This document shows, piece by piece, positions 1 through 5,746 of a stretch of DNA of 10,085 bases. Under the pieces are notes generated by a model, which saw only the letters and a program-made list of their open reading frames with translations, was not told where the DNA came from and searched no databases. Origin of the DNA: Flavobacterium sp. (GTDB lineage: Bacteria; Bacteroidota; Bacteroidia; Flavobacteriales; Flavobacteriaceae); NCBI GenBank assembly GCA_030151565.1, contig JASLDM010000026.1:1-10085 (forward strand), given 5' to 3'. The number at the start of each line of letters is the position of its first letter. Position 1 is the first letter of the stretch. The translations under genes and the position numbers were made by a program.

Positions 1-21
1 GTAATGGAAGGGGATTTTTAG
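1..21 (+). CDS. C-terminal tail of an upstream gene (partial), possibly a YdbS-like PH-domain protein
   Basis: An open frame enters from the left edge and ends at a TAG stop at 19-21, encoding the last six residues VMEGDF. The next gene's ATG follows the stop directly with no spacer, which fits translational coupling. The tail is too short to identify. In many bacteria a YdbT-type protein, such as the next gene here, is preceded by a short single-PH-domain YdbS-type partner, so that is the best guess. It rests on context only. Confidence 0.35.
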   Translation, partial: VMEGDF

Positions 22-1509
22 ATGAATTTTAATCAACCTACTCGGCAAGCACCTATCGGCATTATAGCAAACTTTTTGTTTTCGATGCAAAAAGTAGTTC
101 GGGCATTTTTTCCGATACTCCTTATTTTTTATTTAAAAGACACGACTTCTTTTGAAATGCGTTGGCTTTTATGGGGAGCGTTTTTATTGGTAAGTAGCCT
201 CGTCTTGGCTTATTTGCGCTATCGAAACTTTTATTTCTATATTGACCACACTACACAATCGTTTATTTTGGAGCGGGGTATTTTTAATAAATCCAAGCTG
301 ACTATTCCGTTAGAGAAGATTCAACAAGTGAATATCGATCAGCGTTTTATCCATAAAATAGTAGGAGTATATGCTGTTACGGTTGATTCTGCAGGAAGTA
401 CCGATCAAGAAGTGGTGATCGATTCGATAACGCAACAGATGGCTCAAGCGCTAAAGGTAGCTTTGTTGGCTGCAGCTACTAAATTTGAAAGTACGCAAAG
501 CTCTTTTAAAGAAGAAAAGCCTGAGATTACAGCGTATGAAATTCCCTTTTTGACGCTTTTAAAAGTTGGACTGACGAGTAATTACTTACAGACTTTCTTG
601 ATTGTTATTACTTTTTTCTTGAGTTTTTACGATCGATTTTTTAAGGTACTCTTCAAAGGTGCAACGGAAGAAGAGGTTTTAGAAACATACATTCGCTCAG
701 ATTTAGAAAAAGTATTGTGGATATATGGTATTTTGCTGTTGGCAGTAATGATTTTATTGGTTAATGTTATTCGTACATTATTGAAGTTTTACGGATTTCA
801 AGTAGCTATTGAAGCCAAGACTTTATTCCTTTCTCACGGGCTTTTGAATACTCGGAAAACGTTGATTCAGCCCAAGCGTGTCCAGATGATCCAGGTAGTT
901 TCTAACTATTTTCAACGTAAAATGGATTTGGTGCGCATTAAAATTAAGCAAGTTGGAGGCGAAACCTCTCAAGACCGCAAGAAAATGGGGTTGGAAATTC
1001 CGGGTTGTAGTTTGGAAGAGCAAGCGGCTTTTACGACCTTGATTTTTGGACGATTGGTTTCGGAACCGTTACTCGTTTTGAAGCCTAATTACCGTTATTT
1101 TGTATTTCGATTCTTTGTTTTTGGATTAATACCCTTGAGTGTGTATGCTTTTTTAGTCGATTACACCTTTGATTGGTGGTGGTATGTTGGTGGTGGATTA
1201 GGGTATTTGACTGTTGTAGGATTGGTGGTTTTACGCCTGTTTCGGGTTCGTAAATTACTGGTTTCAGACGACTTTATTGTGGTTCGAAGTGGGTTTTGGG
1301 AAGTAACCGAAACGATACTAGAGCCTAATAAAATTCAAAAAGTCACAATTTCTCAGTATTTTTGGCAAACAAAAGCCAATGTAGGGTCCTTGCAGCTTTA
1401 TACTGCTGCTGGGGTTGTTCGTTTTCCGACAACCACATATGATCAGCTTAGGAGTTTGATGAATGTTTGGTTGTATCAAGTAGAGGATTCGACACAAGGG
1501 TGGATGTAG
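22..1509 (+). CDS. YdbT-type membrane protein with three bacterial PH (bPH2) domains
   Basis: This 495-residue membrane protein has a threefold repeat: a pair of hydrophobic helices followed by a bPH2 domain (PF03703-like). Helices lie near residues 26-64, 187-252 and 358-406. The PH-like units lie near 70-150, 257-320 and 410-480. Each unit has the family pattern of a short strand, then 'ERGIFNKSKLTIPLEKIQQV' or its equivalents (GLLNTRKTLIQPKRVQMIQV near 273-292, GFWEVTETILEPNKIQKV near 424-441), then an aromatic-rich turn. Family members such as B. subtilis YdbT are cell-membrane proteins; YdbS/YdbT are linked to resistance to some antimicrobial peptides, but no biochemical activity is established. 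The ATG abuts the preceding stop, and a purine-rich GAAGGGG lies 8 bases upstream, an unusually SD-like leader for this group. It probably shares a transcript with menA, 14 bases downstream. Family assignment is firm; function is unknown. Confidence 0.85.
   Translation: MNFNQPTRQAPIGIIANFLFSMQKVVRAFFPILLIFYLKDTTSFEMRWLLWGAFLLVSSLVLAYLRYRNFYFYIDHTTQSFILERGIFNKSKLTIPLEKIQQVNIDQRFIHKIVGVYAVTVDSAGSTDQEVVIDSITQQMAQALKVALLAAATKFESTQSSFKEEKPEITAYEIPFLTLLKVGLTSNYLQTFLIVITFFLSFYDRFFKVLFKGATEEEVLETYIRSDLEKVLWIYGILLLAVMILLVNVIRTLLKFYGFQVAIEAKTLFLSHGLLNTRKTLIQPKRVQMIQVVSNYFQRKMDLVRIKIKQVGGETSQDRKKMGLEIPGCSLEEQAAFTTLIFGRLVSEPLLVLKPNYRYFVFRFFVFGLIPLSVYAFLVDYTFDWWWYVGGGLGYLTVVGLVVLRLFRVRKLLVSDDFIVVRSGFWEVTETILEPNKIQKVTISQYFWQTKANVGSLQLYTAAGVVRFPTTTYDQLRSLMNVWLYQVEDSTQGWM
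1173..1196 (+). repeat. Direct repeat of a 10-base G-rich word (TTGGTGGTGG x2)
   Basis: The word TTGGTGGTGG occurs at 1173-1182 and again at 1187-1196, separated by four bases. This gives six GG runs within 22 bases. It lies inside the PH-domain gene, where the two copies are read in different frames: the first gives three Trp codons (residues 385-387), the second gives Gly codons (390-392). A two-tetrad G-quadruplex is formally possible in the coding strand. It may equally be a chance product of Trp and Gly codons in a membrane helix. Confidence 0.5.
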
Positions 1510-1523
1510 TTTAAAAATAAAAT

Positions 1524-2432
1524 ATGACAAAATTAAAAGCGTGGGTAGATGCTGCCCGATTAAGAACGTTACCGCTTTCTGTATCAGGGATTTTGGTAGG
1601 AAGTGCTTGTGCATATCAAGCGTATTATGAAACCAGTCCTTTCTATTGGATTTTTGGTTTAGCTATGGTAACTACGTTGTTGTTGCAGATCTTGTCTAAT
1701 TTTGCTAATGATTACGGTGACGGGGTAAAAGGGACAGATAATGAAACACGTGTAGGTCCACAACGCGCTGTGCAAAGTGGTGTTATTACGGCTGCTGAAA
1801 TGAAAAAAGGAGTTGTAATCACGTCTGTATTGGCTTTGTTGGCAGCTGTTGTTTTGATTTATATTGCATTTGGTAAGGATAACTTCTGGATGTCGTTGTT
1901 TTTCTTTGTTCTGGGGATTGCTTGCGTGGCTGCGGCAATTAAGTATACCGTGGGACAATCGGCATATGGATATCGTGGTTTAGGCGATCTATTTGTCTTT
2001 ATTTTCTTTGGATTGGTGAGTGTTTTAGGATCTCATTTTTTATACGGACATACGTTTGATCCTTGGGTGCTATTGCCAGCTATAGCTATTGGAAACTTGA
2101 GTATTGCGGTGTTGAATTTGAATAATATGCGCGATCTAGAGTCTGATAAAGCTTCTGGGAAAAATACGTTGGCTGTAAAACTAGGGCCTGTACGCTCTAA
2201 ATACTATCATTATTTTATCATTTTAAGTGCTTTGGTGGCTATTTTAGTCTACGCAATGCATATTGGCTTGGCTTGGTATCAATATATGTTTGTGGTTGCT
2301 TATATTCCATTTATAATGCATTTGATCGTTGTTTACCGAAACCGAGTACCTAGAGAATTAGATTCAGAAATGAAAAAAGTAGCGTTGGGGACCTTTTTCC
2401 TAGCCTTATTATTTTCATTAACAATACTATAG
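1524..2432 (+). CDS. menA: 1,4-dihydroxy-2-naphthoate polyprenyltransferase (MenA)
   Basis: MenA attaches a polyprenyl chain to 1,4-dihydroxy-2-naphthoate, giving demethylmenaquinone; it acts in the inner membrane in menaquinone synthesis. This 302-residue protein is of usual length and has the UbiA-superfamily layout of about eight or nine membrane helices. Both acidic Mg-diphosphate motifs are visible. The first runs from N62 to N73 (NDYGDGVKGTDN), continuing into the MenA-typical GPQRAVQSG at 78-86. The second has D204 and D208 in NNMRDLESD, followed by GKNTLAVKLG at 212-221. The combination of NDYxDGVKGTD and RAVQSG separates MenA from UbiA, COX10 and chlorophyll synthases. The start is the only sensible Met, with an A-rich leader (TTTAAAAATAAAAT) and no Shine-Dalgarno. 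The hydrolase gene follows after 21 bases and menC after that. Confidence 0.95.
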   Translation: MTKLKAWVDAARLRTLPLSVSGILVGSACAYQAYYETSPFYWIFGLAMVTTLLLQILSNFANDYGDGVKGTDNETRVGPQRAVQSGVITAAEMKKGVVITSVLALLAAVVLIYIAFGKDNFWMSLFFFVLGIACVAAAIKYTVGQSAYGYRGLGDLFVFIFFGLVSVLGSHFLYGHTFDPWVLLPAIAIGNLSIAVLNLNNMRDLESDKASGKNTLAVKLGPVRSKYYHYFIILSALVAILVYAMHIGLAWYQYMFVVAYIPFIMHLIVVYRNRVPRELDSEMKKVALGTFFLALLFSLTIL

Positions 2433-2453
2433 AACTTTTAAAAATTTACCATT

Positions 2454-3134
2454 ATGATTATTACGTATTATGGGCACGCCTGTGTAGGTGTGGAGGTAGA
2501 AGATGTTAAAATTATTATAGACCCGTTTATTTCAGGGAATCCTTTGGTTCGTGACTTAGACGTGAATGCTTTGGACGTGGATTATATTTTAATTACGCAC
2601 GCACACGGTGATCACGTGTTGGACGTAGAAACTATTGCAACGAATAATCCGGATGCTGTGATTGTATCAAATGCTGAGATTGCTGGATATTATGAGCAAA
2701 AAGGGTTTCAGGCACATCCTATGAATCACGGCGGAAGTTGGCAGTTTGATTTTGGTATGTTGAAATACACAGCTGCTATACATTCAAGCTCGTTTCCTGA
2801 TGGAACGTATGGGGGCGAACCTGGTGGTTTTGTAATTGAAAGTGAAAGCAAGAATATTTACATTGCTGGAGATACAGCGTTAACAATGGATATGAAGTTG
2901 ATTCCGATGCGTACCAAGTTAGATTTGGCTATTTTACCAATAGGAAGCAACTTTACAATGGATGTTGACGATGCTGTAATTGCATCTGATTTCTTAGCTT
3001 GCGACAAGGTAATGGGCTATCACTATGATACGTTTGGATATATTGAAATCAATCACGAAGAAGCGAAACGCAAGTTTTTTGAAAAAGGCAAAGACTTGAT
3101 GCTTTTGGCAATTGGAGAATCTATAGAGTTGTAA
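2454..3134 (+). CDS. UPF0173 metal-dependent hydrolase (metallo-beta-lactamase fold), between menA and menC
   Basis: This 226-residue soluble protein has the full metal-binding set of the metallo-beta-lactamase fold: H49-x-H51-x-D53-H54 (ITHAHGDH), H110 (AAIHSSS), D140 (IAGDTAL) and H190 (MGYHYDTFGYI). The start MIITYYGHACVGVE, the IDPFISGNP segment (22-30) and the length are typical of UPF0173 (YtkL-like) proteins, whose substrate is not established. No signal peptide is seen, so it should be cytosolic with a two-metal (probably Zn) centre. It sits 21 bases after menA and 1 base before menC, so it is almost certainly co-expressed with menaquinone genes. A role in that pathway, for example as a thioesterase, is inference from position only. 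Family call is firm; substrate unknown. Confidence 0.9.
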   Translation: MIITYYGHACVGVEVEDVKIIIDPFISGNPLVRDLDVNALDVDYILITHAHGDHVLDVETIATNNPDAVIVSNAEIAGYYEQKGFQAHPMNHGGSWQFDFGMLKYTAAIHSSSFPDGTYGGEPGGFVIESESKNIYIAGDTALTMDMKLIPMRTKLDLAILPIGSNFTMDVDDAVIASDFLACDKVMGYHYDTFGYIEINHEEAKRKFFEKGKDLMLLAIGESIEL

Positions 3135-3135
3135 T

Positions 3136-4167
3136 ATGAAAGCTACATATAGTAAATACATACTAAAATTTAAACGCCCCTCTGGAACATCTAGGGGCGT
3201 TTTGGTTGAAAAGGAAACTTGGTTTTTACACCTAGAACACGATGGTAAAAAAGGAGTAGGAGAGTGTGGTGTTTTGCGTGGATTGAGTATGGATGACCGT
3301 CCAGATTATGAGGAAAAACTACAATGGGTAGTGGATAATATTCATTTGGGTGAGGTGGATTTATGGGACAAATTGCGAGATTTTCCATCGATTCAATTTG
3401 GAGTGGAACAAGCGTTTTTATCGTTGAAAAGTGAAGATCCAATGCTTTTATTTCCATCGGCATTTACAGCGGGCACGGCATCTATTCCGATAAATGGATT
3501 GGTTTGGATGGGGGATGAGGCGTTTATGAAAGAACAGATTGACGAGAAGATTTCGCAAGGTTTTTCGTGTGTGAAGTTGAAAATTGGAGCGATCGATTTT
3601 GATCGTGAATTGGGGCTTTTACAGTATATTCGCAGTCATTATTCAGCCCAAGAAATAGAATTACGCGTGGATGCTAACGGTGGTTTTAGTACAAGTGATG
3701 CTTTAGGTAAGTTGTTTAAACTATCTGAATTAGAATTACATAGTATTGAACAGCCTATTAAACAAAGGCAGTATGACAGCCTGTCAGTTTTATGTAAAGA
3801 TACGCCGCTACCGATAGCTTTGGATGAGGAGTTGATTGGCGTGGTAAAACTTAGTGATAAGGAAAATCTATTGGATAAAATAAAGCCACAATACATTATT
3901 TTAAAGCCAAGTTTAGTAGGTGGATTTAAGGGAAGTCTAGAATGGATTCAATTGGCAGAAGCTCGTGGAATAGGTTGGTGGATTACGTCTGCACTTGAAA
4001 GTAATGTTGGATTAAATGCAATTGCACAATGGACTTTTACCCTGCAATCTGCGATGCCTCAAGGTTTGGGTACAGGGGGATTGTATACCAATAATGTGGA
4101 AGCTCCTTTGGTGGTTTCGGAAGGGGCTTTATGGTATGATCCAACAGTAAAATGGGGTGCATTATAA
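3136..4167 (+). CDS. menC: o-Succinylbenzoate synthase (MenC), enolase superfamily
   Basis: MenC dehydrates SHCHC to o-succinylbenzoate in menaquinone synthesis. This 343-residue protein has the enolase-superfamily arrangement: an N-terminal capping domain (about 1-115) and a barrel. Barrel residues in order are K147 and K149 (KLK, catalytic acid/base pair), metal ligands D179 (RVDANGG), E205 (SIEQP) and D230 (ALDEE), then K257 (ILKPSLVGG). The KxK...D...E...D...K set matches the muconate-lactonising subgroup. The FKRPSGTSRG segment (12-21) near the substrate loop and the menA-linked position favour OSBS over dipeptide epimerase, although the subgroup is known for promiscuity. The ATG lies one base after the hydrolase stop, implying translational coupling. 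A perfect 10-bp hairpin covers codons 13-23. The usual next partner, menE, is not downstream in this window. Confidence 0.92.
   Translation: MKATYSKYILKFKRPSGTSRGVLVEKETWFLHLEHDGKKGVGECGVLRGLSMDDRPDYEEKLQWVVDNIHLGEVDLWDKLRDFPSIQFGVEQAFLSLKSEDPMLLFPSAFTAGTASIPINGLVWMGDEAFMKEQIDEKISQGFSCVKLKIGAIDFDRELGLLQYIRSHYSAQEIELRVDANGGFSTSDALGKLFKLSELELHSIEQPIKQRQYDSLSVLCKDTPLPIALDEELIGVVKLSDKENLLDKIKPQYIILKPSLVGGFKGSLEWIQLAEARGIGWWITSALESNVGLNAIAQWTFTLQSAMPQGLGTGGLYTNNVEAPLVVSEGALWYDPTVKWGAL
3172..3202 (+). other. Strong 10-bp hairpin inside the first codons of menC (terminator-like)
   Basis: The arms 3172-3181 (AAACGCCCCT) and 3193-3202 (AGGGGCGTTT) are perfect reverse complements, separated by an 11-base loop. 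The right arm ends in a run of four T (3200-3203). It begins 36 bases into menC and about 40 bases after the hydrolase stop. The arms are made by Arg-Pro (CGC CCC) and Arg-Gly (AGG GGC) codons, GC-rich choices for this AT-rich gene. It could attenuate transcription, slow early translation or protect an mRNA end. It may also be a by-product of the protein sequence, and the T run is short for a terminator. Confidence 0.55.
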
Positions 4168-4203
4168 AGTATAAAAACAAGCGTTTGGCAAAGGGATATT
4201 TGG

Positions 4204-4254
4204 ATGTCTGTTTTGGGAATGAGCAGTAACTTAGGTGAATTAAAAAATGAATAA
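4204..4254 (+). CDS. Possible 16-codon upstream ORF overlapping the exporter start
   Basis: An ATG at 4204 opens a 16-residue frame (MSVLGMSSNLGELKNE) ending at TAA 4252-4254. It overlaps the first 8 bases of the exporter gene (start 4247) in another frame. An SD-like AAAGGGA lies at 4190-4196, 7 bases before the ATG. The exporter's own SD-like AGGTGA (4233-4238) is inside this frame. It could be a leader peptide coupling or regulating exporter translation. No obvious alternative hairpins that would sequester the exporter start were found. An ORF this short can arise by chance. Confidence 0.25.
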   Translation: MSVLGMSSNLGELKNE

Positions 4255-5164
4255 CAAAACAATAGCAATTTTGTTGGGGCTGAGCTCTGCTTTATTTTTT
4301 GCAACGACTTTTGTGTTGAATCGGGTAATGGCAGTGGCTGGTGGGAGTTGGATATGGAGTGCTTCGCTGCGTTTTTTTTGGATGGTTCCATTACTCTTGA
4401 TTCCGCTGTTGTACAAGCGTCAATTTGGAGCTCTGTGGCGTGAAATCAAGCGGCGACCTTTGGCATGGTTGTTATGGAGTACGGTTGGATTTGGGTTGTT
4501 TTATGCGCCCTTAACCTTTTCGGCAGCCTTTGCTCCCTCGTGGTTGGTGGCGAGTACGTGGCAGTTTACCATTGTTGCTGGGCTTTTGGTAGCTCCTTGG
4601 TTAACAAAGGGGGCACAACGCAAAGGTATTTCTGTCAAAGCACTTGGTTTTTCACTCCTGATTTTATTGGGTATTGGCTTGATGCAACAGAGTCAATTTG
4701 GAGTTTTGCCTTGGCGAGAACTTCTTTTAGGAGGAGTTCCTGTTTTAGTAGCGGCTTTTGCTTATCCTATCGGAAATAGAAAGATGATGCAACTTACAGA
4801 CGGACGATTAACGCCATTACAGCGCACTTTTGGAATGACCTTAATGAGTTTGCCTTTTTGGGGAGTTTTAGCCTTATTTGGCTTAATAAGTGTTCCGTTG
4901 CCCGATGTAGGGCAATTGTCACAGACTTTTATTGTTGCAATTTGTTCTGGAGTGATTGCAACAACTTTGTTTTTTGCAGCTACAGACCGGGTACGCCGTG
5001 ATGAGAAGGCACTTGCTTCTGTAGAGGCGACACAGTTGGCAGAGGTAATCTTTGCACTGTTAGGGGAAGTAGTTCTGTTGCATATTGCCGTTCCTGATGC
5101 TACGGCTCTTTTTGGTATTGGACTGGTGATCTTAGGAATGACGTTACACAGCTTAAAAAGTTAA
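4247..5164 (+). CDS. DMT-superfamily multidrug efflux transporter (EmrE-like, two-repeat form)
   Basis: This 305-residue membrane protein has ten predicted helices in two homologous halves, the EamA/DMT layout. It resembles the family annotated as putative multidrug resistance efflux transporter (PF13536-like). Recognisable segments are the first helix ending in TTFVLNRVM (20-28), GGSWIWSASLRF (32-43), the GFGLFYAPL helix (81-89), AYPIGNRKM (172-180) and EATQLAEVIFALLGE (260-274), typical of the penultimate DMT helix. Substrate cannot be read from sequence; drug export is the family annotation. An SD-like AGGTGA lies 8 bases before the ATG. The gene starts 79 bases after menC with no terminator between, so read-through from the men operon is possible. 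Its stop overlaps the stop of the opposing PACE gene by 4 bases. Confidence 0.75.
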   Translation: MNNKTIAILLGLSSALFFATTFVLNRVMAVAGGSWIWSASLRFFWMVPLLLIPLLYKRQFGALWREIKRRPLAWLLWSTVGFGLFYAPLTFSAAFAPSWLVASTWQFTIVAGLLVAPWLTKGAQRKGISVKALGFSLLILLGIGLMQQSQFGVLPWRELLLGGVPVLVAAFAYPIGNRKMMQLTDGRLTPLQRTFGMTLMSLPFWGVLALFGLISVPLPDVGQLSQTFIVAICSGVIATTLFFAATDRVRRDEKALASVEATQLAEVIFALLGEVVLLHIAVPDATALFGIGLVILGMTLHSLKS

Positions 5165-5604
5165 TCGTAGTGTTTGATCAATCTTTCTTTGATTTTATCA
5201 TATCCCCAGTTAAACACAATCGTGTATGGAAAGAAATAGATAAGCATTGCCAACTCTAATAAAAAAGCATCAAGTAAGGTTAATCCCATAATAAGGGCTA
5301 TCAGAGGTACGGTGAGTCCGATTAAACCTACTTCAAATAATATTCCGTGAATGACACGGATAAGAGGCGTGTGGTTGAATTGATACTTATGTTTGACTTT
5401 ATCAAAAATAAGGTTGAAAATATAATTCCAAGTCATCGCGGTAATGGATACGATAAGCGCAATTAGGCCGGACTCTGAAAAACTCTTTCCAGAAAAAAAG
5501 GCTATGATGGGCATACTTGTGATAATTCCGACAAGTTCGTACAAAACAGCGTGTGCAACACGTTCATAAGGCGTTCGTTGCTTTAAATGGTCTACAAACT
5601 TCAT
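5161..5604 (-). CDS. PACE-family (AceI-like) small-molecule efflux transporter
   Basis: This 147-residue protein has four helices (about 18-38, 44-66, 85-106, 110-132) forming two tandem bacterial-transmembrane-pair (BTP) domains. Each repeat opens with the PACE signature: R15-x-x-H18 then E23 (RVAHAVLYE), and R83-x-x-H86 then E91 (RVIHGILFE). Each closes with an aromatic/Asn motif and an acidic residue: TWNYIFNLIFD (58-68) and FNWGYD (131-136). E23 corresponds to the membrane glutamate (E15) shown to be important for proton coupling in Acinetobacter AceI. Family members export chlorhexidine, acriflavine and probably natural polyamines. The gene has its own upstream promoter and terminator-insulated start, and converges on the DMT exporter. 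The family was described mainly from Proteobacteria, so its presence here is of note. Substrate unknown. Confidence 0.85.
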   Translation of the reverse strand: MKFVDHLKQRTPYERVAHAVLYELVGIITSMPIIAFFSGKSFSESGLIALIVSITAMTWNYIFNLIFDKVKHKYQFNHTPLIRVIHGILFEVGLIGLTVPLIALIMGLTLLDAFLLELAMLIYFFPYTIVFNWGYDKIKERLIKHYD

Positions 5605-5622
5605 AAAGGTTCTATTTTAGAG

Positions 5623-5653
5623 TAAAGGTACTGCTATGGTATGGAATACCCAA
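5623..5653 (-). promoter_or_regulatory. Bacteroidota-type promoter for the PACE gene
   Basis: On the minus strand a TTG (complement of 5651-5653) is followed after 20 bases by TACCTTTA (complement of 5623-5630). This matches the Bacteroidota consensus TTG ... TAnnTTTG with one mismatch in the last base and normal spacing. The predicted start of transcription would leave a leader of only about 10-15 bases before the ATG at 5604. The site lies between the fad terminator and the gene, where a promoter is needed. Confidence 0.45.
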
Positions 5654-5672
5654 TAGTTTTTACTTTTTACAC

Positions 5673-5714
5673 AAAAAGAAAAACCGCCTTTTTCCGTAGA
5701 AAAGCGGCGGTTTT
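5673..5714 (-). terminator. Rho-independent terminator of the fad operon
   Basis: Read on the minus strand, the stem AAAACCGCC (5714 to 5706) pairs with GGCGGTTTT (5688 to 5680). The RNA then continues T C TTTTT to 5673, a good U-tract. The loop holds a short inner TTTT/AAAA pairing. It lies 33 bases past the stop of the acyl-CoA dehydrogenase gene, correctly placed to end the beta-oxidation transcript. It also insulates the PACE gene downstream on the same strand. In the plus direction the T run is only the stem itself, so it should work mainly leftward. Confidence 0.85.
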
Positions 5715-5746
5715 ATCAAACAAACTAAACCAAATTTTATGTTCTA

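Noticed and set aside
4168..4246. A Bacteroidota promoter directly before the DMT exporter
   Set aside because: GATATTTG (4195-4202) and CTGTTTTG resemble the -7 box, but each has mismatches and neither pairs with a good TTG element at 19-21 bases, so no promoter is claimed.
4168..4254. In-frame read-through extension of menC (29 sense codons after its TAA)
   Set aside because: The MenC fold and length are complete at 343 residues, and no recoding signal is visible at the TAA. The open frame is better viewed as chance or as the small upstream ORF.
4059..4391. Minus-strand 110-codon open frame across the menC/exporter junction
   Set aside because: It is antisense to two well-supported genes, has low-complexity composition and no recognisable domain.
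4465..4779. Plus-strand 104-codon open frame inside the DMT exporter gene
   Set aside because: It overlaps the exporter in another frame. The exporter translation shows clear family motifs while this frame shows none.
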